Shown here piece by piece: positions 7,090 to 14,833 of a stretch of 14,849 nucleotides of DNA. How positions within the stretch are numbered: position 1 is the stretch's first letter; every line of letters starts with the position of its first letter. The DNA lies in contig CAYZUS010000046.1 in NCBI GenBank assembly GCA_964481885.1, positions 1-14,849 of the forward strand, written 5' to 3'. Origin of the DNA: Fen731 sp964481885 (lineage in GTDB: Bacteria; Actinomycetota; Humimicrobiia; Humimicrobiales; Humimicrobiaceae). The notes below the pieces were generated by a model that worked only from the letters and a program-made list of their open reading frames with translations, was not told the origin of the DNA and did not search any database. The position numbers were made by a program, and so were the translations under genes.

Positions 7090-7818
7090 TTATAAATTAT
7101 CATTCTTTAAGCTTTTTATGATTTCCTCAGTAGAAGTTATCCAGGCATAGTACTTGCCAAGTATTCTCATCTCTGCATCGTGGTCATCTCTGCATGAAGC
7201 AATACAGGCATCTTCTGCAATACTGCAAAGATAGCCTCTGTCCCAGGCCTGTCGAAGGGAGGAAGATACGCACGCATCAGTGAGCCCTCCGGCAAAAACA
7301 AGCCTTGAGATATTATTTGACCTTAATACAAGATCCATTTCAGATGCACAAAACGCCCCGCTTCCGCCTTTTAATACGACAATATCACCTTCAGACGGCT
7401 TTAATCTTTCTTCAATAAAGCTTGCCCGGTCTTTTTCGTGCAATGTCCATTTTTTGCCGTTTATGTCAACATTTTCCTCATCAACGAGGTTTTTCTTGGC
7501 TGTTGAGGGAACATCCGCAAATCCCACATCAAGGGAGGCAATCCTTGTATAGACCACTTTTAAACTGTTTTTCCTGAAGAAATCAATAAGCCTTGCAATA
7601 TTGGGAATGACTGTATTTTCTGACCTGTTGTAATAATAGTCATCAGAACCCCTTGAGCTCCATTTGCCGGTATATGTGTTCTCAGTCATGTAATTCTGCA
7701 TATCAATTACCATAAGAGCCAGCCTGCTCTTTTCAAGATAGCTGGCTTTTGAAATTTTGTGTGGACCGTTTTTATCGAAATCAAAGTCAAAATAATATTT
7801 ATTCATATACTTATCCAT
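7090..7818 (-). CDS. Isochorismatase-like (cysteine hydrolase family) protein
   Basis: 242 residues, cytoplasmic. The family includes nicotinamidases, N-carbamoyl-amine amidohydrolases, ureidoacrylate and biuret hydrolases and isochorismatases. The catalytic triad is visible: Asp39 in LALMVIDMQN (33-42), Lys150 in VVLKGGSGAF (147-156) and Cys183 in GGLTDACVSSSLRQAWDRGY (177-196), followed by the usual AEDAC segment. The presence of Cys argues for a hydrolase, since isochorismatase domains proper often lack it. Substrate unknown. Residues 45-70 (rich in Tyr, Ser, Asp) lengthen the loop after Asp39, where family members differ and substrate access is set. Met1 (7818) lacks a good Shine-Dalgarno; Met5 (7804-7806) has GGA a few bases upstream and may be the real start. 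It is a single gene, divergent from the protease gene. Confidence 0.88.
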   Translation of the reverse strand: MDKYMNKYYFDFDFDKNGPHKISKASYLEKSRLALMVIDMQNYMTENTYTGKWSSRGSDDYYYNRSENTVIPNIARLIDFFRKNSLKVVYTRIASLDVGFADVPSTAKKNLVDEENVDINGKKWTLHEKDRASFIEERLKPSEGDIVVLKGGSGAFCASEMDLVLRSNNISRLVFAGGLTDACVSSSLRQAWDRGYLCSIAEDACIASCRDDHDAEMRILGKYYAWITSTEEIIKSLKNDNL

Positions 7819-8337
7819 CTTAAAAAAGAATTACAATTTATATTCTCTACCGGTACTGCTATATTTTTATCTTTCATTTTTATTTATTTTTAAACCTTTC
7901 TGACTGTAATGCTTTTCATTAGATATTAATGACTGCAATATAATGGCTGTAATATAAATGCTGCAATATTTGGTAATGCCGGCTTGCCCACATTTCCAAA
8001 TTGTACCAGAGGTAGAATACTACAAAGATACCCTTTTTACAAAAGTTGAAGGGACGCTGCAGGCGTGTAATTTCTCACAAATATAATTTCTGTAACAGTC
8101 AGTAAAACTCCTGAATTTTATGCAAGTGTATTACTTTTTTAGAATTTAGAAAGATATTATCTCAATAAACTCCAAACTTTATTATATATATGCCAGCTTC
8201 TTCTCCCTCAGATAACTCGCTGAGTACTTGTTTTACTGCCAGGCAGGAAGACATTGGAAGTTCCCGTTCTCAATAAGCTGTATCATTTAGGTTTAAAAAG
8301 TTTTAAAAAATTATGAAAAATATTTTATAAAAAAACA
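7819..8337. other. Divergent intergenic region before the protease promoter
   Basis: Apart from the 14-bp repeats, nothing coding is recognised. TACCGGTA (7848-7855) is a perfect 8-bp palindrome 30 bp upstream of the hydrolase start, next to a TATAAA-like -10 on the minus strand that lacks a good -35. A short stem CTCAG/CTGAG occurs near 8208-8225 without a T tract. The DNA is AT-rich and shows no remnant of a protein that I can identify. Confidence 0.35.
7933..7974. repeat. Three direct 14-bp repeats, CTG(C/T)AATAT-type
   Basis: Units starting at 7933, 7947 and 7961 read CTGCAATATAATGG, CTGTAATATAAATG and CTGCAATATTTGGT, exactly 14 bp apart. A weaker relative, CTGTAATGCTTTTC, starts at 7904. 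They lie about 115 bp upstream of the minus-strand hydrolase start and 440 bp upstream of the protease. They could bind a regulator, or be simple slippage products. Confidence 0.4.
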
Positions 8338-8368
8338 TTGACAAATGATACTAAAGCAGTATCATAAT
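8338..8368 (+). promoter_or_regulatory. Promoter with dyad operator upstream of the protease gene
   Basis: A perfect -35 TTGACA (8338-8343) is followed by CATAAT (8363-8368) at 19 nt, or by TATCAT (8360-8365) at 16 nt. Between -35 and -10 lies an inverted repeat: ATGATACT (8345-8352), spacer AAAGC, AGTATCAT (8358-8365), perfect over 8-bp arms. A 19-nt spacer filled by a dyad is the layout of MerR-family activated promoters; a TetR-type repressor site of about 21 bp is equally possible if the 16-nt spacing is used. No MerR or TetR gene is in the window. Confidence 0.65.
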
Positions 8369-8415
8369 ATTGTTATTTTTATAATATCAAATTAACAAAA
8401 GAGAGAAAGGTAAAA

Positions 8416-9627
8416 ATGTCTAAAAGAAGAATCAACATAATGATTGTAATAACAGTGTTGGTAATTATTTTTGCAATGGTTTTAAGCTCATGCTCAGCTG
8501 GCAAAGCTGCGGTTTCAACTACAGCCGGTGCAGCAACATCAGAAAAAGCTGCAAATTCAGAAACAGCAGCAGCCACTACTGAGGCAAAAGCTGTTGTTGA
8601 CCCTGTTGAGTTTGGTAAAAACTACCAGTTTTCCGCAGGGGATGCATGGATGCTGGTACAGCCTGCAGTATGTTATGTAACTTCAGTTTATTATGCATTG
8701 GTTTACGACCCAAATACTTTTGCTTACAGTGATCAGTATATGTACGGACCATTTGGAGGAACAGGAGTTGTTGTAAATCCTGAAAGCGGAATTATTGTAA
8801 CTGCGGGACATATGGTAGATGATCTCATTGCAAACGAATACGAAATGAAGTCAGCTATTCTTGACCAGTATATATATGATACATACCCTGAAGATTACCC
8901 GAATCTTACAACAGAAGACTGGAACTGGATTTACGAGAATTACAAAGTTGTGGGTGTTGATACTGATAACCCGGAGTTGGAAGTATGGGTTCAGTTTAAT
9001 ACAGCAATTGCAAATACACCTGAAGCCGATAGCAGCGGTTACATAAGAGCTGAAGTCAAGGAAGTAAGCGACAGAAATAACAGGGATATTGCAATCCTGC
9101 AAATAGCACCTGCAACAGGACGTGCACTCTCAAGCGCTCTTCTGGGAGACAGTTCAATGGCAAAAATAGGGGACCAGCTTACAAGCATAGGTTATCCTTA
9201 CACTGCTGACTATGGAGTTTCAAATACACTTGAACCTTCGATATTTCCCGGAACCATTTCCGGTAAAAGAAATGTTGATGGAGCAGAAGTACTGCAAATT
9301 GCAGGATATGCAGAATCAGGAAGCAGCGGAGGTCCGGTAATTGACAAGGAAGGTAAAATTATGGGGATAGTGTCTTTTGGAACCGACAATATGTTAAATG
9401 CACTGAGGCCTGCAAATGATATTAAAGCATTGCTGACAGGCGAAAACAAACTTGGACAAGTTGATAGTGAATGGAGAACCGGCTTGGCCATGTATAATGA
9501 AAAGCATTACACTGAAGCATTAAAATATTTTACAGCTGTTCTTAATCTTTCTTCGGGGCATCTTCTTGCTCAGCAGTACAAGGCTTTGGCTCAGCAGAAC
9601 ATGGCAAGCGACGTGCCTTTTAATTAA
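8416..9627 (+). CDS. Lipoprotein trypsin-like serine protease (S1/HtrA-type catalytic domain) with C-terminal TPR-like helices
   Basis: 403 residues, probably exported and lipid-anchored. Positive residues KRR (3-5), a hydrophobic stretch (6-23) and the lipobox LSSC with Cys26 form a type II signal; residues 27-60 are an Ala/Ser/Thr/Glu-rich linker. The catalytic triad is His132 in TAGHMV, Asp224 in RDIAIL and Ser304 in ESGSSGGPV. His-to-Asp spacing is 92 residues against about 30 in HtrA/DegP, owing to an insertion at about 140-205 rich in Tyr, Trp, Asp and Glu. The order GTGVVV-TAGH-DIAIL-GSSGGP is HtrA-like, but no PDZ domain follows; instead residues 353-395 (TGLAMYNEKHYTEALKYFTA, then LLAQQYKALAQQ) look like a TPR-type helical pair. 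Likely role: cleavage or quality control of envelope proteins. Shine-Dalgarno AAAGG is 5-6 nt before ATG. Control is through the dyad promoter at 8338-8368, and a strong terminator at 9746 ends the unit. Confidence 0.88.
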   Translation: MSKRRINIMIVITVLVIIFAMVLSSCSAGKAAVSTTAGAATSEKAANSETAAATTEAKAVVDPVEFGKNYQFSAGDAWMLVQPAVCYVTSVYYALVYDPNTFAYSDQYMYGPFGGTGVVVNPESGIIVTAGHMVDDLIANEYEMKSAILDQYIYDTYPEDYPNLTTEDWNWIYENYKVVGVDTDNPELEVWVQFNTAIANTPEADSSGYIRAEVKEVSDRNNRDIAILQIAPATGRALSSALLGDSSMAKIGDQLTSIGYPYTADYGVSNTLEPSIFPGTISGKRNVDGAEVLQIAGYAESGSSGGPVIDKEGKIMGIVSFGTDNMLNALRPANDIKALLTGENKLGQVDSEWRTGLAMYNEKHYTEALKYFTAVLNLSSGHLLAQQYKALAQQNMASDVPFN

Positions 9628-9745
9628 TAATGAGCTTAATGAGGCTTATGCTTAATTGGACTCAACTTATTTTATTGCTTTTGTAAAATATCTGGCGATA
9701 AATTAGTGAAAACTTTATAAATATTTGAAATTAAACTTTCAAATT

Positions 9746-9791
9746 AAAACAATCAGCAGCTCTGGAAACATTCAGGGCTGCTGATTGTTTT
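9746..9791 (+). terminator. Rho-independent terminator after the protease gene
   Basis: A 19-bp stem with a single G-U pair runs from 9746-9764 (AAAACAATCAGCAGCTCTG) to 9773-9791, with an 8-nt loop GAAACATT. The right arm ends in TTTT and the left arm begins with AAAA, so it can act in both directions. It is the clearest terminator in the window and separates the protease from glnS. Confidence 0.88.
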
Positions 9792-9818
9792 GACAATAAC
9801 ACTTCTATTTTCTAAAAT
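9790..9818 (+). promoter_or_regulatory. Promoter of glnS
   Basis: TTGACA (9790-9795) and TAAAAT (9813-9818) are separated by exactly 17 nt. The -35 overlaps the last bases of the preceding terminator stem, so termination and initiation are packed together. The leader would be about 95 nt; it contains two AGCTGTTA(A/G) repeats (around 9833 and 9848) but no T-box motif or aminoacyl-tRNA-sensing leader that I can recognise. Confidence 0.65.
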
Positions 9819-9918
9819 ATTATGTTAGCTATCAGCTGTTAACTTTTAGCTGTTAGATTTTAACCTATAACTTTAAATTTTTTAGTTTTTATGTTTTAGA
9901 TAAGGGATATAAAGAATA

Positions 9919-11601
9919 ATGGATGAAATTACAGAAAAATCGGACTTCATAAGGGATATAATCAGGGAAGACCTGAAAAAAAGTAATAATACCAAAAAAA
10001 TCTATACAAGATTTCCACCTGAGCCAAATGGCTATCTGCATATAGGACACGCAAAGGCAATCTGCCTTAATTTTGGTATTGCTGCAGAATTTAATGGAAA
10101 GTGCAATCTGCGGTTTGATGATACAAATCCCACAAAGGAAGAGCTTGAATATGTCCAGTCAATTAAAAAAGACATTAAATGGCTCGGATTTGACTGGGGA
10201 GAGCAGGAATACTACGCATCAGACTATTTTGAAAAGTTATTTGAATTTGCCATGGACCTTATCAAAAAAGGCAAAGCATATGTCTGTGATTTGAGCGCTG
10301 ATGAAATAAGGTCATACAGGGGAACACTTACAACTCCCGGCACCCAAAGCCCTTACAGGGAACGCTCAATTGAGGAAAACATTACGCTTTTTGGCCAGAT
10401 GCGTGAGGGCCTGTTTGCTGACGGCGAAAGAGTATTGAGGGCAAAAATCGATATGTCTTCGCCAAATCTTAATATGCGTGACCCCATTATGTACAGGATT
10501 CTTCGAAGCCACCACCACAGAACCGGGGACAAGTGGTGCGTTTACCCGACTTATGACTGGGCTCATGGACAATCTGATTCAATGGAAAACATCACTTATT
10601 CGATATGTACTCTTGAATTTGAAGATCACAGACCCCTGTATGACTGGTTTATCGAAGCATTAAGTATTCACCATCCAAGGCAGATCGAGTTTGCAAGGCT
10701 TAATCTTACTTATACTGTCATGAGCAAAAGAATGCTTCTGGAAATGGTCGAAAAAAAATTTGTCAGCGGATGGGACGATCCCAGGATGCCGACAATTGCC
10801 GGTATGCGCCGCAGGGGATATACTCCCCAGGCAATCCGCAATTTCTGCTCGCAGATAGGTGTGTCCAAAGCAGACAGCACGGTCGATATGGCATTTCTTG
10901 AATATTTTATAAGGGAAGATTTAAACAAAAAAACAAACAGGGTCATGGGTGTAATAAAACCATTGAAGGTTATAATAGATAACTACCCGGAAGGTGAGCA
11001 GGAAGAGCTCAGCGCAATCAATAATCCGGAGGATATTGAAGCCGGGACAAGAAAGGTTCCTTTTTCAAAAGTACTTTATATCGAACAGGACGACTTCATG
11101 GAAGCTCCCCACCCCAAATTCTACAGGCTTTCAGTTGGCAGGGAGGTTCGCTTAAGGTATGCCTATTTTATAAAGTGTAACAGTTTTGTAAAAGACAAAG
11201 ACGGTAAAATTGTTGAGCTGCACTGCAGCTACGACCCCTTAACCAGGGGTGGAGATGCGCCTGATGGCAGAAAGGTAAAAGCAACAATACACTGGGTCTC
11301 AGCAGAGCATTCGGTCCCTGCTGAAGTAAGACTATATGGAAATCTTTTTAATAAAGAAAATCCTAGTAAGACTGATGAGGATGGCAATTTTAAGGACAAC
11401 CTTAATTTGGACTCCCTCCAAATAGTTACTGGATGCAGACTTGAGCCGTCCCTGTCCGGTGCCAACCCTGGTGATTCTTATCAGTTTGAAAGAATCGGAT
11501 ATTTTTGTGTTGACCCCGACTCCCAAAATAAGGAAATGCTTGTGTTTAACAGGACCGTTACACTAAAAGATGAATGGGCAAAAATAAAAACTGCCGGATG
11601 A
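9919..11601 (+). CDS. glnS: Glutaminyl-tRNA synthetase
   Basis: 560 residues, close to the 554 of E. coli GlnRS. It attaches glutamine to tRNA-Gln using ATP in the cytosol. Class I signatures are present: HIGH at residues 41-44 in PPEPNGYLHIGHAKA, and the KMSKS equivalent VMSKR at 267-271. GlnRS-type features include RFDDTNP after the HIGH region, GTLTTPGTQSPYRERS in the acceptor-binding part, YPTYDWAHGQSDS, and FCSQIGVSKADSTVD; the C-terminal beta-barrel anticodon domain includes PHPKFYRLSVGREVRLRYAY in two parts. It has no extra GatB-like or YqeY domain at the end. GlnRS is patchy in Gram-positive-type bacteria, many of which make Gln-tRNA with GatCAB. Start ATG 9919 has an AGGG about 12 nt upstream, a weak site. 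The molybdoenzyme gene follows closely with no terminator. Confidence 0.97.
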   Translation: MDEITEKSDFIRDIIREDLKKSNNTKKIYTRFPPEPNGYLHIGHAKAICLNFGIAAEFNGKCNLRFDDTNPTKEELEYVQSIKKDIKWLGFDWGEQEYYASDYFEKLFEFAMDLIKKGKAYVCDLSADEIRSYRGTLTTPGTQSPYRERSIEENITLFGQMREGLFADGERVLRAKIDMSSPNLNMRDPIMYRILRSHHHRTGDKWCVYPTYDWAHGQSDSMENITYSICTLEFEDHRPLYDWFIEALSIHHPRQIEFARLNLTYTVMSKRMLLEMVEKKFVSGWDDPRMPTIAGMRRRGYTPQAIRNFCSQIGVSKADSTVDMAFLEYFIREDLNKKTNRVMGVIKPLKVIIDNYPEGEQEELSAINNPEDIEAGTRKVPFSKVLYIEQDDFMEAPHPKFYRLSVGREVRLRYAYFIKCNSFVKDKDGKIVELHCSYDPLTRGGDAPDGRKVKATIHWVSAEHSVPAEVRLYGNLFNKENPSKTDEDGNFKDNLNLDSLQIVTGCRLEPSLSGANPGDSYQFERIGYFCVDPDSQNKEMLVFNRTVTLKDEWAKIKTAG

Positions 11602-11653
11602 AATATCAATTTTTAATGACTCCAAATTAAAAGTTTATAAACGGTTGAATTTA

Positions 11654-13804
11654 ATGGAAAAAATAATTACAACTACATGCAGTTATGACTGCGGAGCCAG
11701 GTGCCTTCTTAAAGTTCATTTAAAAGACGGGATGATATCCCGCATCACATCAGGCAATATAAAAGGTTTAAACATATCTGCATGCCCCAAAGGTCTTGCC
11801 CAAAAAGATGTAGTCTACAACCCGGAGCGTATACTGCAGCCCTTAAAAAGAACAGGCAAAAGGGGAGAGGGAAAGTTTGAGGTAATTTCTTGGGACGAAG
11901 CGCTTGATACAGTCGCCGGGCAGCTAAATAAGACAATAAAAGAGTATGGGACAGAATATATTTATTATCTGGTAAACACTGGCTCGCTCAGCACATTGCA
12001 GAATACAAGAGCAGCAGTAAACAGGTTTTTTGCACTTCTTGGAAAATGCACCACGGCCTGGTGCAATGTGTCATTTGAGGGGGCACTTCAGTCATCGCTT
12101 GCCACTTTCGGAACTCCTTACACCGGAGGCACTAGAGATAATTTGCTCTTTTCCAAATTGCTGATACTTTGGGGTTGGGACCCGCTTGTATCAAGGTTTG
12201 GGTCGGATACTGAATCTATGCTGGCAAAGGCAAAAAAATCCGGGACCAAAATAATCAGTGTGGATCCCAGAAAAAACCGAACATGCCGATATCTCGCGGA
12301 TGAGTGGATATCAATTCGTCCTGGAACAGATGCCGCAATGCTTATTGCAATGGCATATGTCATGATTGATGAAGGGCTTTATGACAGGGATTTTATAAGC
12401 AAATACACTGAAGGTTTTGAAGAATTTAAAAGCCATGTAATGGGTGCCCGGGACGGTATTATCAAAAATCCTGATTGGGCCCAAGCCATATGCGCAGTGC
12501 CATCTGAAAAAATAGCCTGGCTTGCAAGACAGTATGCAGAAAACAAGCCCGCAGCTTTAATTACAGGATGGGCTCCAGGCAGGAGTGCTGCAGGCGAGCA
12601 GTTTCACAGGGCCGCATCAGTTCTTGCTGCAATGACGGGTAATATTGGAGTTAAGGGAGGGTTTGTATCGGGTGGCGCCGATTTTGTCGGCATGGGTCTT
12701 TTTAAGGATAAGGTTCCGGTCCCGCAGGCAAATCATAACATGATACACAAGGCAGACTTTTATGACGCAATCATTAATGGAAAATCAAAAAAATATCCTG
12801 CTGACTGCCGGCTTCTTTATATAACCGGATGCAATCTTTTAAACCAGTATCTTAATCTTAATAAAGGGATACAGGCGCTGTTAAAACCGGATTTCATAGT
12901 GCTGCACGAGCTTTTCCTTACTCCCACTGCAAAATATGCTGACATAATACTTCCAGTGACTCACTTTTTAGAGCGGGACGATATCGGTCACCCATGGCTT
13001 GGCGGGCCGTACCTGATTTACATGAATAAAATCGTTGATAATTTGCCCGGCCCAAAATCGGATCTGGAGATCCTTTCAGAGCTTGCGCCAAGAGTAGGGA
13101 TAAAAGACTACAACATTAATTCTGATGAAGGCTGGCTTAAGATGCTATTGGATAATCAGCCGGATTTCCCTGATATTGATACCTTAAAAAAAGAAGGAGC
13201 CTGTAAGTTAAAACATGATGAAGCATTTGTACCATTTAAAGATCAGATTGAAGATATTAATAACAATCCTTTCCCTACACCATCAGGTAAAATAGAAATT
13301 TACAGCAGCAGGTTTGAACAAATGAATAACCCGCTGATACCTGCAATTCCAAAGTATATTCCTTTCAGTGAAGGAGCTGAAGATGCAGAGAGCAACGAAA
13401 AGTTTCCTCTTCAGCTTATAACCCCGCATTCAATGGCAAGGGTCAACTCACAGTTTGTAAATGTGGCTGATTTAAAAAAATTAGGTGATGACAGTATTAA
13501 TATCAGCATCGAAGATGCCAATGCCAGAAACATAAAGGACTCTGACAATGTTTTTGTATTTAACGACAGGGGCAGGATATTTGTCAAAGCCAAAGTTACA
13601 CGGGATATTATGCCGGGAGTGGTAAGTCTTGATCAGGGTATCTGGTATGATCCTGATGCGGACGGGACTGACAAAGGGGGCTGTGTAAATGTCTTAAGCC
13701 TCGACGCTGCATCTCCGGCAGGGGCATTTACGTCCAACACTTGCCTTGTCCAGATAAAGAAAGCAGGCAGAACCAATAGCAAAAATGAAGCTGCAGGGCA
13801 GTAA
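11654..13804 (+). CDS. Molybdopterin-dependent oxidoreductase, DMSO reductase family (DmsA-like catalytic subunit)
   Basis: 716 residues from ATG 11654; a TTG at 11645 would add three residues, and neither start has a good Shine-Dalgarno. The N-terminal [4Fe-4S] motif is Cys9-x3-Cys13-x3-Cys17-x26-Cys44 (TTTCSYDCGARC ... ACPKG), the spacing of DmsA-type enzymes. By alignment of LLGKCTTAWCNVSFEG with the DmsA LLG...YGTYS region, Ser140 is the probable molybdenum ligand; neighbouring Cys137 is an alternative. FSKLLILWGWDPL and TKIISVDPR mark cofactor-binding segments, and LITPHSMARVNSQFVN plus VFVFNDRGRIFVKAKVT lie in the C-terminal pterin dinucleotide-binding domain. No twin-arginine signal is seen, so it should be cytoplasmic. 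The usual DmsB ferredoxin and DmsC membrane partners and a DmsD chaperone are missing nearby. The substrate is unknown; S- or N-oxides, thiosulfate, or a non-redox reaction as in acetylene hydratase are all possible. It begins 52 nt after glnS and is probably cotranscribed. Confidence 0.88.
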   Translation: MEKIITTTCSYDCGARCLLKVHLKDGMISRITSGNIKGLNISACPKGLAQKDVVYNPERILQPLKRTGKRGEGKFEVISWDEALDTVAGQLNKTIKEYGTEYIYYLVNTGSLSTLQNTRAAVNRFFALLGKCTTAWCNVSFEGALQSSLATFGTPYTGGTRDNLLFSKLLILWGWDPLVSRFGSDTESMLAKAKKSGTKIISVDPRKNRTCRYLADEWISIRPGTDAAMLIAMAYVMIDEGLYDRDFISKYTEGFEEFKSHVMGARDGIIKNPDWAQAICAVPSEKIAWLARQYAENKPAALITGWAPGRSAAGEQFHRAASVLAAMTGNIGVKGGFVSGGADFVGMGLFKDKVPVPQANHNMIHKADFYDAIINGKSKKYPADCRLLYITGCNLLNQYLNLNKGIQALLKPDFIVLHELFLTPTAKYADIILPVTHFLERDDIGHPWLGGPYLIYMNKIVDNLPGPKSDLEILSELAPRVGIKDYNINSDEGWLKMLLDNQPDFPDIDTLKKEGACKLKHDEAFVPFKDQIEDINNNPFPTPSGKIEIYSSRFEQMNNPLIPAIPKYIPFSEGAEDAESNEKFPLQLITPHSMARVNSQFVNVADLKKLGDDSINISIEDANARNIKDSDNVFVFNDRGRIFVKAKVTRDIMPGVVSLDQGIWYDPDADGTDKGGCVNVLSLDAASPAGAFTSNTCLVQIKKAGRTNSKNEAAGQ

Positions 13805-13939
13805 AATACTGCATTACGGTAAACAGGCAGTAAAAGCCGATAATATAAGAAGAAGCCAATGGTCCTGTCGTAGCTGATGACATAATAAGATGTTAATGAT
13901 GTAGTTATGCCTGAATACATCGTTTAATATGAGCAGAAG

Positions 13940-14019
13940 CCAGTGGCACTGCAGATAGTTCAAGCCGAAGAGATCCAGTGGCACTGCAGATAGTTTAAGC
14001 CGAAGAGATCCAGTGGCAC
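13940..14019. repeat. 35-bp tandem repeat, 2.3 copies
   Basis: Copies start at 13940, 13975 and 14010. The first two are complete and differ by one base (C or T after TAGTT); the third stops after CCAGTGGCAC. Each unit opens with CAGTGGCACTG, a near-perfect 11-bp palindrome with a one-base centre. A diverged relative, GAAGCCAATGGTCCTG, begins near 13852, about 85 bp before the first copy. The repeats are non-coding on the plus strand and occupy the gap before the LOG gene. Confidence 0.85.
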
Positions 14020-14034
14020 ACACAATGTTATAGG

Positions 14035-14065
14035 TTAATGCCTGGCGGCATCAGTATCGTATAAT
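14035..14065 (+). promoter_or_regulatory. Possible promoter of the LOG-family gene
   Basis: A consensus -10 TATAAT lies at 14060-14065; the only -35 candidate, TTAATG (14035-14040), is weak and 19 nt away. Between them is an inverted repeat ATGCC (14038-14042) / GGCAT (14047-14051). A weak -35 with a dyad in the spacer may mean activator dependence. Low certainty. Confidence 0.35.
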
Positions 14066-14097
14066 AAAAATAAAACAGTAACGGAGAAAATAACAAC

Positions 14098-14808
14098 ATG
14101 CACAGAAAATATCCTTCAAAAAATGGGGATCTGGACCTTTTCAGGCCTTCCTACAAATCAAAGTCCGATTTTACGCATACGGACCCATGGAGGGTACTCC
14201 GAATTCAAAGTGAGTTTGTGGAAGGTTTTGATGCCCTGGCCGGAGCCGGGCCGTGTATCGCCTTTTTTGGTTCAGCCAGAACCTTGCCTGACAATCAATA
14301 TTATAAGGCAGCTGAGGAAACTGCAGGTCTGCTCGCCAAAAAAAGTTTTGGCATAATAACCGGAGGTGGACCGGGCATTATGGAGGCGGCCAATAAAGGC
14401 GCTTTTGAAGCCGGCGGATTATCAATTGGCTGTGGTATTGACCTTCCATTTGAGCAGGTGGTAAACAATTACCAGAATATTTCGCTTGAATTCAGATATT
14501 TTTTTGTGCGCAAGACAATTTTTATCAAATATTCTGTAGGGTATGTGATATTTCCGGGCGGATTTGGCACTCTTGATGAACTTTTTGAAGCCTTAACACT
14601 TGCACAGACGGGCAAGATAGAACATTTTCCGATTGCACTTTATGGCAAAGATTATTGGAAAGACCTTCATCGATGGGTTGACGAATGCCTGCTGGAAAAG
14701 TATTGTACAATAAGTCCTGAAGATAAAAACCTTTACAGCATTGTTGACACTCCCGAGGAAGCTGTTGATTACATAACTCACGTAATCAATAAAAATGATT
14801 TTATATAA
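14098..14808 (+). CDS. LOG-family protein (TIGR00730-type, cytokinin riboside 5'-monophosphate phosphoribohydrolase-like)
   Basis: 236 residues, cytoplasmic. LOG enzymes release the base from a nucleoside 5'-monophosphate; bacterial members often act on AMP or modified AMP, and older annotation calls them lysine decarboxylases. The Rossmann-like fold opens with CIAFFGSAR (53-61); ITGGGPGIMEAANKGAFEAGG (87-107) and the signature PGGFGTLDE (153-161) hold the catalytic Arg138 and Glu161 region. An N-terminal extension of about 50 residues (YPSKNGDLDLFRPSYKSKSD) precedes the fold, placing it in the longer type II-like LOGs. GGAG at 14083-14086 is 11 nt before ATG. It stands alone after the 35-bp repeats. 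In bacteria the physiological substrate is usually unknown, so only the reaction class is inferred. Confidence 0.9.
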   Translation: MHRKYPSKNGDLDLFRPSYKSKSDFTHTDPWRVLRIQSEFVEGFDALAGAGPCIAFFGSARTLPDNQYYKAAEETAGLLAKKSFGIITGGGPGIMEAANKGAFEAGGLSIGCGIDLPFEQVVNNYQNISLEFRYFFVRKTIFIKYSVGYVIFPGGFGTLDELFEALTLAQTGKIEHFPIALYGKDYWKDLHRWVDECLLEKYCTISPEDKNLYSIVDTPEEAVDYITHVINKNDFI

Positions 14809-14833
14809 ATAATCAAAGGACCTGAAACTAAAA

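Noticed and set aside
9819..9918. T-box or other aminoacyl-tRNA-sensing leader before glnS
   Set aside because: No T-box sequence, specifier stem or antiterminator could be found; the leader is short and AT-rich.
13633..14023. Two minus-strand open frames across the molybdoenzyme 3' end and the 35-bp repeats, with recurring HWLLLI-like segments
   Set aside because: The repeated peptide is simply the 35-bp DNA repeat and its diverged relative read backwards; there is no start signal and it overlaps a sound gene.
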